IMG/VR virus record: IMGVR_UViG_3300017788_000204
Location: 1-21,944 of that record
DNA from: a virus
Reading direction: 5' to 3' (one strand)
DNA: 21,944 bases
The notes below the pieces were generated by a model. The model did not search any database. It was not told the DNA's origin and saw nothing but the letters and a program-made list of their open reading frames with translations. The position numbers and the translations under genes were made by a program. This document shows positions 1 to 4,924 of this stretch, piece by piece. Positions within the stretch are counted from its first letter, which is position 1; the number at the start of each line of letters is the position of its first letter.

Positions 1-77
1 ATTTGACTGTTCTTACCACCTTGCGATGATTTTTTGTTTACAGTGTCTAATTTTACATTACCAATTTGTCTAGCCAT
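1..77 (-). CDS. Small conserved phage protein, N-terminus only (partial)
   Basis: The first 25 codons of a minus-strand gene that runs off the left edge of the window. It begins MARQIGNVKL and is rich in Lys, Ser, Gln and Gly, suggesting a small basic protein. The ATG at 77 is preceded by an AAAGG Shine-Dalgarno sequence and, further upstream, by a GATAAATA late promoter box at 103-110, so both transcription and translation starts are supported. No function can be assigned from this fragment. Confidence 0.7.
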   Translation of the reverse strand, partial: MARQIGNVKLDTVNKKSSQGGKNSQ

Positions 78-101
78 AATATACACCTTTCTATGCGTAT
101 A

Positions 102-458
102 TTATTTATCAAACATAAATTCAAATCCTAAAACAAATCCCGGGTTCAGATCGTTTCTGCTTTTTTCAGCAGTGGGTGATAGAAAGATTGCAGTGTTATC
201 TTGAATTTGATATATGATCCTACCGTATGGAATTACAGGACTGAAACTGTCATATCCTGTAACAATACCGGCTTCTACGGAAATTTTGTCAGTTAAATTT
301 TCTATTAATCCAAAATATACGCTGGTATTTTGAATGCTGTTGTAATAGATACCTGTTGCTATGTAAGAATTTTCCAATCGGACATGCGGATGAATTTCGT
401 TGTAATCCCCTGCCAGTCCTAAATGTGTAGATATTGCTAGTCCAAATAGTAGATCCAT
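102..458 (-). CDS. Small outer-membrane beta-barrel-like protein
   Basis: A 118-residue protein with alternating short hydrophobic/polar strands and many aromatic residues (patterns GIYYNS, SVYFGLI, VEAGIVTGYD, PYGRIIY, GFVLGFEFMF), as expected of a small outer-membrane beta-barrel. The N-terminus (MDLLFGLAIS) is hydrophobic but is not a clean signal peptide. I chose the ATG at 458 rather than the TTG at 521: the TTG directly abuts the T-tract of the porin terminator, whereas the ATG has AGGGG five bases upstream and a perfect TATAAATA late promoter at 473-480. It follows the porin gene, so two envelope-type genes are adjacent. Similar short barrels occur in other T4-like phages as hypothetical proteins; a lipid-A-modifying enzyme is possible but no catalytic motif was identified. 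The envelope role is inferred from the strand pattern. Confidence 0.7.
   Translation of the reverse strand: MDLLFGLAISTHLGLAGDYNEIHPHVRLENSYIATGIYYNSIQNTSVYFGLIENLTDKISVEAGIVTGYDSFSPVIPYGRIIYQIQDNTAIFLSPTAEKSRNDLNPGFVLGFEFMFDK
103..110 (-). promoter_or_regulatory. T4-like late promoter box GATAAATA
   Basis: The minus strand reads GATAAATA, matching the NATAAATA late-promoter octamer of T4-like marine phages. It overlaps the end of the upstream gene (codons GAT AAA TAA) and lies 25 nt before the ATG at 77, leaving room for a short leader with the AAAGG ribosome-binding site. Confidence 0.7.
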
Positions 459-472
459 CAATGCCCCTGTAA

Positions 473-480
473 TATTTATA
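473..480 (-). promoter_or_regulatory. T4-like late promoter box TATAAATA
   Basis: A perfect match to the T4 late promoter sequence TATAAATA on the minus strand. It lies 14 nt before the ATG at 458 and downstream of the porin terminator, so it provides a separate late transcript for the small barrel gene. Confidence 0.8.
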
Positions 481-521
481 GGAGCAGAGTTAAAGAAATG
501 TTTGTGTTTTACTGAATCCAA

Positions 522-546
522 TAAAAAAGGGCCCGAAGGCCCTTAA
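522..546 (-). terminator. Rho-independent terminator after the porin gene
   Basis: On the minus strand AAGGGCC-TTCG-GGCCCTT is followed by further T residues. The 7-bp GC-rich stem has a very stable UUCG tetraloop (stem arms 538-544 and 527-533). It lies about 30 nt after the porin stop codon and separates it from the late gene downstream. Confidence 0.9.
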
Positions 547-575
547 TTGTGTTAGAATTTACTTTATTCAGTAAA

Positions 576-1400
576 TCAAAACTTGAATGTAATTCCGGCA
601 CCCATAGTTGTTGCTTCTGAATTCATGTTGTAAGCACCTTCACCGTAAAGGTCAAAACCATTCCAGTTATAGCTTACACCAGCACCAACATTTTGGAATG
701 CATCTGCATTATCGCCGTTAACAAAACCAGTTACAATACCATAACCAGCACTTGCTTCATAGGCAATAGTTTCAGTAGCAGCAGCATAAGTTACAATACC
801 ACCAAGGCTAATGTTGCCCGGAAGTGCCATTGTAGCCTTACCACCTAGAGTGAACTCCTCTGAAGTCATGTTGTAATCAACTACACCAGTAAGTGAGCCT
901 GAACCTAGATCCATAGTAGCAGCACCTTGTAGATTTGATACATCAGTAATATCTTCAGTTACATCAGTAAGACCAACCATCACGCTTGCGAAGTTAGTTT
1001 CAACAATAAGTGACTCGTTGCCACCTGCAGGATTAGCAATAGTATCGCCACCAACAATATTAAAATCGTTGCCTACAAAAAGATCACCTTGGTCACCGAA
1101 TGAAACGGTAGCAAAACCAACTCTAGTTCCGATCATCCAGCCGTCAAGTTCAAATTCACCGTCGACTGCTTCTACAGAGATACTGCCAAAAGCAAGACCT
1201 TCTGCTTCAATACCAGCACCAAGTGTGGTAGCAGCAACCCAATCACCGGCTGAGTTTTCAGTTGCTTCCACGTTGATAGAACCGCTTATAACAGGACCAC
1301 GCGGACCCATAACACGCGGATCACTAACAGTAGCATCTCCAGCAAACGCAGCACTGGAAATGAAAAGAGCAGTTACGCCACTAAAAATAGTTGTTTTCAT
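576..1400 (-). CDS. Porin-like outer-membrane protein
   Basis: A 274-residue protein with a classical Sec signal peptide (residues 1 to about 20, MKTT then a hydrophobic core, ending AFA before GDAT). The mature part consists of Gly-rich alternating beta strands and ends in Phe (sequence ITFKF), the C-terminal signature recognised by the BAM outer-membrane insertion machinery. This fits a small general porin of the alphaproteobacterial kind. The ATG at 1400 has an AAAGGA ribosome-binding site. A sigma70-like promoter lies at 1433-1460 and a strong terminator follows, so it can be expressed as a single-gene unit, possibly early. A phage-encoded porin could replace a down-regulated host channel, aid nutrient uptake or alter receptor display; these roles are inferences. 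Substrate specificity cannot be read from the sequence. Confidence 0.85.
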   Translation of the reverse strand: MKTTIFSGVTALFISSAAFAGDATVSDPRVMGPRGPVISGSINVEATENSAGDWVAATTLGAGIEAEGLAFGSISVEAVDGEFELDGWMIGTRVGFATVSFGDQGDLFVGNDFNIVGGDTIANPAGGNESLIVETNFASVMVGLTDVTEDITDVSNLQGAATMDLGSGSLTGVVDYNMTSEEFTLGGKATMALPGNISLGGIVTYAAATETIAYEASAGYGIVTGFVNGDNADAFQNVGAGVSYNWNGFDLYGEGAYNMNSEATTMGAGITFKF

Positions 1401-1432
1401 ATGTTAAAATCCTTTTCTGTTTAACAATACTA

Positions 1433-1460
1433 ATTATGCTATAACTCTACGTAAAATCAA
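1433..1460 (-). promoter_or_regulatory. Sigma70-like promoter for the porin gene
   Basis: The minus strand shows a -35 TTGATT (1460-1455), a 16-nt spacer and a -10 CATAAT (1438-1433), about 33 nt before the porin ATG. The -35 element lies inside a nested inverted repeat (1443-1490), which suggests regulation by a protein or by RNA structure. Confidence 0.5.
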
Positions 1461-1490
1461 TCATTTAGATGGTTTTTACAAGATAGAGTT
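1443..1490. repeat. Nested inverted repeat overlapping the porin promoter
   Basis: Arms AACTCTA (1443-1449) and TAGAGTT (1484-1490) enclose inner arms GTAAAA (1451-1456) and TTTTAC (1474-1479). The inner arm overlaps the predicted -35 box, so the repeat could be an operator. It could also form an RNA hairpin in readthrough transcripts from the tmRNA/microprotein unit upstream. Confidence 0.5.
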
Positions 1491-1496
1491 AGAAAG

Positions 1497-1514
1497 TGTT
1501 GCATTTAAGCAACA
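1497..1514 (-). terminator. Weak hairpin after the microprotein ORFs
   Basis: TGTTGC-TTAAAT-GCAACA forms a 6-bp stem just past the stop of the 32-residue ORF, followed by CTTTCT rather than a clean T run. It is at best a weak terminator for the tmRNA/microprotein transcript. Confidence 0.35.
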
Positions 1515-1516
1515 GA

Positions 1517-1615
1517 TTATTGACACAAATCTTCGTAGCGAGTTGTGTAGATTCTATGCTTGCTTAAATCAGCAACCGTGACAATTTTAAAGAGATTTAC
1601 AATTTTCTGTATCAT
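1517..1615 (-). CDS. 32-residue ORF coupled to the Cys-rich microprotein
   Basis: A 32-codon ORF, beginning MIQKIVNLF and ending YTTRYEDLCQ, whose ATG lies one base after the TGA of the preceding microprotein ORF (TGACATG), an arrangement typical of translational coupling. The peptide mixes a hydrophobic N-terminal half with a charged, Arg/Tyr-containing C-terminal half and has no recognisable domain. A GGA about 9 nt upstream, inside the preceding ORF, could act as a ribosome-binding site. The weak hairpin at 1497-1514 follows its stop. It is a possible real small gene, supported by position rather than by homology. Confidence 0.4.
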   Translation of the reverse strand: MIQKIVNLFKIVTVADLSKHRIYTTRYEDLCQ

Positions 1616-1616
1616 G

Positions 1617-1694
1617 TCAGCATCCACATGTTTTTTTACAATAGCACCAACATTGTGTTAGTTTTTCTTTTATCCAGCACCAACATATTTTCAT
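1617..1694 (-). CDS. Cysteine-rich 25-residue microprotein
   Basis: A 25-codon ORF starting at the ATG at 1694, preceded at a good distance by AGGAG (about 1705-1709). Seven of 25 residues are cysteine, in clusters CWCW (residues 4-7), CWCYC (15-19) and CGC (23-25), with a Lys/Glu-rich middle. An 11-base direct repeat (ATGTTGGTGCT, 1676-1686 and 1643-1653 on the minus strand), 33 nt apart and in frame, encodes the two CWC clusters and suggests internal duplication. The Cys spacing looks suited to metal binding or disulfide formation. It lies immediately downstream of the tmRNA tag region and probably shares its transcript. No family recognised; function unknown. Confidence 0.5.
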   Translation of the reverse strand: MKICWCWIKEKLTQCWCYCKKTCGC

Positions 1695-1715
1695 AGTGTT
1701 TCTCCTGTGTGTGAG

Positions 1716-1940
1716 TAGGTCCGTTCTGTTGCCCGGTGGAACCCATACCGCGTAGACTCATGCTGCGAGTGCTACAGGTGCAAAATTTGAATTTGCATTC
1801 GTTAAGTTGGCATATACGCTGCCAGCCGGTAAACTCCACTCTATCTTCACACCTGTCGATCCCATTTCATCCCCGAAATTGTAGTTATGGTGGAGATGTC
1901 GGCTTCGAAGCCGAGTCCAGAATGTGTCCACGTTGCTTCA
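1716..1940 (-). ncRNA. ssrA: Circularly permuted (two-piece) tmRNA gene
   Basis: tmRNA rescues ribosomes stalled on broken messages by adding a degradation tag. In minus-strand order the gene shows the acceptor piece first: a T-arm (UCGGC-UUCGAA-GCCGA), then CATCTCC and encoded ACCA ending at 1888; a 13-nt intervening segment; then the coding piece starting GGGGATG (1874-1868) and the tmRNA signature GGGATCGACAGG. GGGGATG pairs with CATCTCC over 7 bp, including the G3-U70 wobble that alanyl-tRNA synthetase recognises. A pseudoknot-like stem (UGGCA/UGCCA) precedes the tag ORF, which reads ANSNFAPVALAA then TGA (1796-1758), with the usual -ALAA end. This 3'-half-first order is that of alphaproteobacterial two-piece tmRNA. 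A hairpin using GGTTC/GGACC (1743-1718) follows the tag. The outer ends given are approximate. It has its own sigma70-like promoter. The T-loop looks one base short. Confidence 0.92.
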
Positions 1941-1954
1941 ACGTTTACAATACA

Positions 1955-1983
1955 TATTTAGCACAAATAAAGTATCTTGTCAA
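1955..1983 (-). promoter_or_regulatory. Sigma70-like promoter for the tmRNA gene
   Basis: A perfect -35 TTGACA (1983-1978) is followed by 17 nt and a weak -10 TAAATA (1960-1955). The -35 overlaps the stop codon of the preceding gene. Transcription would start near 1948, just before the acceptor piece of the tmRNA. Confidence 0.6.
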
Positions 1984-2513
1984 GTGTTTTTGGGACGCTT
2001 TTTCATAACACCAACAATAAAATTTGGGGGTATTGCTTTTTTCAATCTAAATTCTGACATTTGATAATACTCATAATCGGGGCGATTAGATTGTTTCCAT
2101 TTAATATATTCATCTCGAGATGATAGATGTTTTCGAGCCGATCCAATATTTCCCGACAACTGCGGATCCATGTTTGATTTTAACCAATCAATAGGTATTC
2201 GCATTTTGATAACCGATCTATCTTCGTCGGGTACATGCACTGGTCTTGCGCCAGCTGCCCTAAACTGTGCTTCGCCGCCAGCACCAGACATTGCAGCATA
2301 TCCATGTGCAGTGAAAGGATCACTGGTTACACTGATCATTCCTGTTTTAGGATCTGGACGATTTAATCCATTTTTTAACACATCGTTGACATTTCTATCA
2401 TGTGTTCCATGATATACTATAACTTGATTTTGATCTTCCCACCAACCAATATTGGGATTGTTTTCAAATGGAATTAAACCTACATTTTCATTTAAAAGAT
2501 CTGATATGCGCAT
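1980..2513 (-). CDS. Putative ADP-ribosyltransferase-fold protein
   Basis: A 177-residue protein beginning MRISDLLNE, a start common among small structural or accessory proteins of T4-like phages. The body resembles the ADP-ribosyltransferase fold: VIVYHGT (catalytic-type His at 35), a Ser/Thr strand SVTSD (61-65) with Tyr 72 shortly after, and a late acidic residue in SEFRL (Glu 154), giving an H-Y-E arrangement. Characterised phage ART enzymes (T4 Alt, ModA, ModB) modify host RNA polymerase or translation proteins, but they use an R-S-E arrangement and are not close to this one. The target is unknown; a structural or tRNA-phosphotransferase-like role is also possible. The perfect late promoter lies only 7 nt before the ATG and there is no Shine-Dalgarno sequence, so the mRNA may be nearly leaderless. 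The tmRNA gene follows directly. Confidence 0.6.
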   Translation of the reverse strand: MRISDLLNENVGLIPFENNPNIGWWEDQNQVIVYHGTHDRNVNDVLKNGLNRPDPKTGMISVTSDPFTAHGYAAMSGAGGEAQFRAAGARPVHVPDEDRSVIKMRIPIDWLKSNMDPQLSGNIGSARKHLSSRDEYIKWKQSNRPDYEYYQMSEFRLKKAIPPNFIVGVMKKRPKNT

Positions 2514-2520
2514 AATGTAT

Positions 2521-2528
2521 TATTTATA
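2521..2528 (-). promoter_or_regulatory. T4-like late promoter box TATAAATA
   Basis: A perfect TATAAATA on the minus strand, 7 nt before the ATG at 2513. With the usual late-promoter geometry, transcription would begin about two bases before the start codon. Confidence 0.75.
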
Positions 2529-2537
2529 ATACTTTAC

Positions 2538-2819
2538 TTATTTGACTGAGATGTCAAAATACCAATTTTCAAATGCTTCCATTCTAATATAATCAAATGG
2601 AATTTTACAATAGCCATTGTTTCCTCAATTTTTTCCAAAACTGTTTTTAGCTATGAAATATCCGTCAATAATATCATATCCTACCAAAACTATAGCATGA
2701 TTGCCCCAAAGCCTTTTGAAATAACCGTCGGCACAACCTAATACGGTGTCTTCTGTGGCCTCTAAATGTCCTTTGACCATCCAAAACAGTCTATAGGCTT
2801 CTTTATATTGCAAATTCAT
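2538..2819 (-). pseudogene. Papain-like (C1) peptidase C-terminal fragment with in-frame TGA
   Basis: The frame encodes the C-terminal half of a papain-family fold. NHAIVLVGYD carries the catalytic-type His, and GYFIAKNSFGKN carries the catalytic-type Asn. The family continues KNSWGxxWGxxGY; here the Trp codon after KN is TGA (2627-2625), after which the same frame continues with the expected GNNGYCKIPFDYI and ends at a TAA at 2540-2538. Either the gene is broken by one TGG-to-TGA change, giving a 64-residue product, or the stop is read through to a 93-residue protein. The papain catalytic Cys region is absent, so even the readthrough product is unlikely to be an active protease. The ATG at 2819 lies 4 nt after an AATAAATA box, with no ribosome-binding site. 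Confidence 0.65.
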
Positions 2820-2823
2820 ACAA

Positions 2824-2831
2824 TATTTATT
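2824..2831 (-). promoter_or_regulatory. T4-like late promoter box AATAAATA
   Basis: AATAAATA on the minus strand fits NATAAATA and contains the TAA stop of the preceding gene. It is 4 nt from the ATG at 2819, so a transcript from it would be leaderless. Confidence 0.5.
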
Positions 2832-3030
2832 CTACTTCTACGTCAGGATCAACTTCTGTGTCAGGTTCTTTTTTGGTTTTTCGTTTGTTACCGTACGAAA
2901 ATGTAAATTCTATATTTTCACTGCGTTTATCAGGAGGGCATTTTGTTACAGTGTTACCTTTTTCTAAAAACTCTTTTACTAGTTGTTGTGTTTCGTCACT
3001 AAGTTTTCTACTCGGAGGATTCATACTCAT
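2827..3030 (-). CDS. Small conserved phage protein, unknown function
   Basis: A 67-residue hydrophilic protein. Residues 10-28 look helical (KLSDETQQLVKEFLEKGN), followed by TVTKCPPDKR and a tail that becomes very acidic (DPDVEVE). The KCPP segment resembles one seen in small uncharacterised proteins of marine T4-like phages. Two in-frame ATGs (codons 1 and 3) could serve as start. It follows the SWIM-domain gene by 9 nt and is probably co-transcribed with it from the sigma70-like promoter at 3290-3317. No function assigned. Confidence 0.65.
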   Translation of the reverse strand: MSMNPPSRKLSDETQQLVKEFLEKGNTVTKCPPDKRSENIEFTFSYGNKRKTKKEPDTEVDPDVEVE

Positions 3031-3039
3031 TTGTTTATC

Positions 3040-3252
3040 TTAATTGAACCTTTCTAATACTTGTGTACTGTGTTTGCATTTACCTTGAAACGTAAATCCT
3101 GTACAACTACAGGTAAATCCTTTTTCGGTAAGGGCAACTGTGTAAACGCTACCTTGCTTGCTACCTGGGACTGACCATTCAGTTCCTACTAGGGAATTAT
3201 TTTTAAAATTCCAATCTTCTAGTTTCAAGTAGCGTTTGCTGAACCGTTTCAC
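3040..3252 (-). CDS. SWIM zinc-finger protein
   Basis: A 70-residue protein with a CxC-x8-CxH arrangement near the C-terminus (Cys 48, Cys 50, Cys 59, His 61; CSCTGFTFQGKCKH). This matches the SWIM-type zinc finger, a small zinc-binding module used in DNA or protein contacts. The N-terminal part (LKLEDWNFKNNSLVGTEWSV) resembles that of similar small proteins in marine T4-like phages. The start is GTG at 3252, preceded by AAAGGTGGGG. A sigma70-like promoter (TTGACA, 16 nt, TATAGT) lies just upstream, suggesting early expression with the following 67-residue gene. The partner is unknown. Confidence 0.75.
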   Translation of the reverse strand: MKRFSKRYLKLEDWNFKNNSLVGTEWSVPGSKQGSVYTVALTEKGFTCSCTGFTFQGKCKHSTQVLERFN

Positions 3253-3289
3253 AGTTGCCCCACCTTTGCTTCGTTCACATCGTTTATTT

Positions 3290-3317
3290 ACTATACTATA
3301 GTTTATAAAGATGTCAA
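3290..3317 (-). promoter_or_regulatory. Sigma70-like promoter for the SWIM-domain operon
   Basis: A perfect -35 TTGACA (3317-3312), a 16-nt spacer and a -10 TATAGT (3295-3290, five of six matches). The -35 begins directly after the stop codon of the preceding gene. The leader to the GTG at 3252 would be about 30 nt. Confidence 0.65.
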
Positions 3318-3497
3318 CTACAAATCGTTCTTTTTTTCTTGTATTTCTCTTCTACGTTCAGTAGTGAGATGTTTCAAATCTTGTAAAGCTTTACGAGCTC
3401 GCGGGGCAGCAGCTTTGATGCCTTTTTTTTCAAACAATTCTATTTCTTTAAGATACACAGCAAAAGCAACCTTTAATTGCTCATGTGTATCAGTCAT
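3318..3497 (-). CDS. Small basic helical protein, unknown function
   Basis: A 59-residue protein, highly charged and predicted helical, with an Ala/Arg-rich centre (GIKAAAPRARKAL) and a Lys/Arg/Glu-rich C-terminus. I chose the ATG at 3497, which overlaps the end of the HAD gene (ATGACTGA) and has AAGG upstream, over the earlier ATG at 3521. Small basic proteins with this Ala/Arg motif occur in marine T4-like phages without assigned function; nucleic-acid binding is plausible from composition only. Confidence 0.65.
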   Translation of the reverse strand: MTDTHEQLKVAFAVYLKEIELFEKKGIKAAAPRARKALQDLKHLTTERRREIQEKKNDL

Positions 3498-4062
3498 CAA
3501 GAATAACCTTGCAAATTTCATTCCAAGTTTTAACTCTTACTACTGAGGAATTTTTGTAAAATTGATTGTGGGGATGATCGATTAGTATAGGACGCAAGCC
3601 TGCCCGCAACCCTGCTTCACAATTTTCCGGTTTATCTTCTATCCACCATAGACCTGTATCCTTGTATTCCGCCAGTGCATCGTCTTTATCTGCTCCAGTA
3701 TCAAGACAAATCAAGTTGTTCCAAGGATCCTTGCCAAAATGTTGTTCTAAATTCATTTGACGTAGTCTTTTTGCGTAAGGATCTGTGCTTAGACTTGTGA
3801 TTACGTCAAACTTATATCCAGCAGCATGTAATCTAGCAACGCCTTCTTGACTATCACGAAATGCTGGAAGACAACAGATCCATGCACTTTCGTTATATTC
3901 TCTTACTAAATTTAGTTTTTCTTCAGTGAGAATACCGTATACCTCTGCTAGGTTGTAGAGGCCGTGTTTGATCTTTTGATGTCCTTTAAGTGTCATCCAT
4001 TCATGAAAGGGTGTTTCCCAATCAAAGAGAACGCCGTCAGCGTCGGTTAATATTTTTTTCAT
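3490..4062 (-). CDS. HAD-superfamily phosphatase, 5'(3')-nucleotidase-like
   Basis: A 190-residue protein with the HAD catalytic motifs in order: TDADGVLFDW at the N-terminus (nucleophile and acid/base Asp 7 and Asp 9), ITSLS near residues 88-92 (motif II Thr/Ser), a Lys near 126 (motif III region), and WWIEDKPENC (acidic pair 142-143, motif IV). The DxDGV start and length fit the 5'(3')-deoxyribonucleotidase-like group, which dephosphorylates nucleoside monophosphates. Together with NrdAB and glutaredoxin upstream this suggests nucleotide-pool management, but the substrate is inferred. It starts 13 nt after the PAAR gene and overlaps the next gene by 8 nt, so it is part of the operon led by nrdB. 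Confidence 0.8.
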   Translation of the reverse strand: MKKILTDADGVLFDWETPFHEWMTLKGHQKIKHGLYNLAEVYGILTEEKLNLVREYNESAWICCLPAFRDSQEGVARLHAAGYKFDVITSLSTDPYAKRLRQMNLEQHFGKDPWNNLICLDTGADKDDALAEYKDTGLWWIEDKPENCEAGLRAGLRPILIDHPHNQFYKNSSVVRVKTWNEICKVILDD

Positions 4063-4075
4063 TTTATACCTATTG

Positions 4076-4375
4076 TTAGTCGCCTACAAATACTGTAGAC
4101 TGGTTAGTTACTACTGTTACTGCACCGCATACTCTCGAATCATTATTTCTATGAACTGGTTTATTGTAAACAAACACTGTAGATGATCCGGAGTTTGCAG
4201 CAGGATTGCAATGAGGTCCACCTACTGGGATGCACAACGAATCGGGGTTTGCAGGATCTACAACTTCTATAACTTCTATATTTTCTACAAACACAGTCCT
4301 AGGATTTTCTGCAATTAAATCTCCTCCACCGTGTGTGTTAGGATCACCTTCAACTGCCCACAATTCCCACGACAT
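4076..4375 (-). CDS. PAAR-domain tail-spike tip protein (T4 gp5.4-like)
   Basis: A 99-residue protein with repeats characteristic of PAAR proteins: RTVFVENI, SSTVFVYNKPVHRNNDS, and STVFVGD at the C-terminus, with GGPHCNP and VCG supplying Cys/His for metal binding. PAAR proteins form the sharp cone at the tip of the central spike in T4-like tails (gp5.4) and in type VI secretion. The ATG at 4375 has AAGGA upstream. It sits inside the nrdB-led operon between a small unknown gene and the HAD gene, so structural and metabolic genes are mixed. The spike role is inferred from the family. Confidence 0.8.
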   Translation of the reverse strand: MSWELWAVEGDPNTHGGGDLIAENPRTVFVENIEVIEVVDPANPDSLCIPVGGPHCNPAANSGSSTVFVYNKPVHRNNDSRVCGAVTVVTNQSTVFVGD

Positions 4376-4385
4376 GTTTTATTCC

Positions 4386-4676
4386 TTAAAACATCTGTAT
4401 ACCACTAGTGCTGCTGACATATTGTTTTGCCATTTCGGCATCTGTCTTATGCACAAAAAGTATTGCACTTTTATTTAGTTTGATTTTGCTGTCTTGACTA
4501 ATAGTAAAGGCAAAAGGTCCTAATCCAATACCTTGTTGTGTAGGCATGAGAGCCATTGGTTTTTGCACTGTTACAGTTTTATCATTTTCTTCTAAAAATC
4601 TACATACCAGTTCTTCACCCGCTGCGGTTTTAATAGTAACTGTATCAAGATGTTTGTAGGGGGTTTCAATTATCAT
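4386..4676 (-). CDS. Small conserved phage protein, Sm/SH3-like barrel
   Basis: A 96-residue protein with a strand-rich N-terminal half (TVTIKTAAGEELVCRFLEENDKTVTVQKP) resembling a small Sm- or SH3-like barrel, a Gly-rich middle (GIGLGPF), and a C-terminal part ending TDAEMAKQYVSSTSGI. The same overall pattern occurs in uncharacterised proteins of marine T4-like phages next to nucleotide-metabolism genes. The ATG overlaps the glutaredoxin stop (ATGA), so translation is coupled. Function unknown; the barrel assignment is inference from strand pattern. Confidence 0.65.
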   Translation of the reverse strand: MIIETPYKHLDTVTIKTAAGEELVCRFLEENDKTVTVQKPMALMPTQQGIGLGPFAFTISQDSKIKLNKSAILFVHKTDAEMAKQYVSSTSGIQMF

Positions 4677-4924
4677 AAAGTATATCCTGTTCCGTTATAT
4701 CCAGTTTCTTCTAAGTATTTTGCAAATTCTGTATATCCCCCAACATGTGAGTTTTGAATTTTAATTTGCGGATAAGTTTTTGCCTTGGGAAACATTTCTA
4801 TCAACTCGTCTCTAGTAAAGTCTTCGTTAAGTTTATAATATTGGTATTTTAAATGTGTGCGTTCACACAGTTCTCTTGCTGCCTCACAAAATCCGCAGCC
4901 GTCTCTTCCCCAAATTTCTATCAT
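4673..4924 (-). CDS. nrdC: Glutaredoxin
   Basis: An 83-residue glutaredoxin with the redox pair in GRDGCGFC (Cys 10, Cys 13), the conserved cis-Pro loop TYPQI (51-55) and the glutathione-binding GGYTEF segment. It would reduce the C-terminal cysteines of ribonucleotide reductase using glutathione. Its ATG overlaps the nrdB stop (ATGA) and its own stop overlaps the next ATG, so it is translationally coupled to nrdB, which fits the role. CGFC differs from the usual CPYC but remains a dithiol site. Phage T4 has a comparable thioredoxin/glutaredoxin (NrdC). Confidence 0.9.
   Translation of the reverse strand: MIEIWGRDGCGFCEAARELCERTHLKYQYYKLNEDFTRDELIEMFPKAKTYPQIKIQNSHVGGYTEFAKYLEETGYNGTGYTL

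Noticed and set aside
459-521. TTG start at 521 for the small barrel protein
   Set aside because: It directly abuts the T-tract of the porin terminator. The ATG at 458 has a ribosome-binding site and a perfect late promoter.
1018-1407. Plus-strand 129-codon ORF opposite the porin
   Set aside because: A low-complexity Pro/Ser/Ala shadow of a well-supported porin with signal peptide and C-terminal Phe.
1520-1550. TTGACA on the plus strand as a promoter
   Set aside because: No acceptable -10 at 16-18 nt and no plausible plus-strand gene downstream; it falls in the 32-residue ORF region.
1636-2008. Open frames on both strands (1636-1839 minus, 1736-2008 plus) as protein genes
   Set aside because: Both overlap the permuted tmRNA, lack ribosome-binding sites and have no protein-like pattern. 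The tmRNA pairing, CCA end and tag explain the sequence.
2625-2627. Alternative genetic code with TGA as Trp
   Set aside because: TGA is the natural end of several genes (for example at 1980, 3490, 4673, 13201) and of the tmRNA tag, while TGG encodes Trp in nrdA, nrdB and others. A local mutation, readthrough or read error is more likely.
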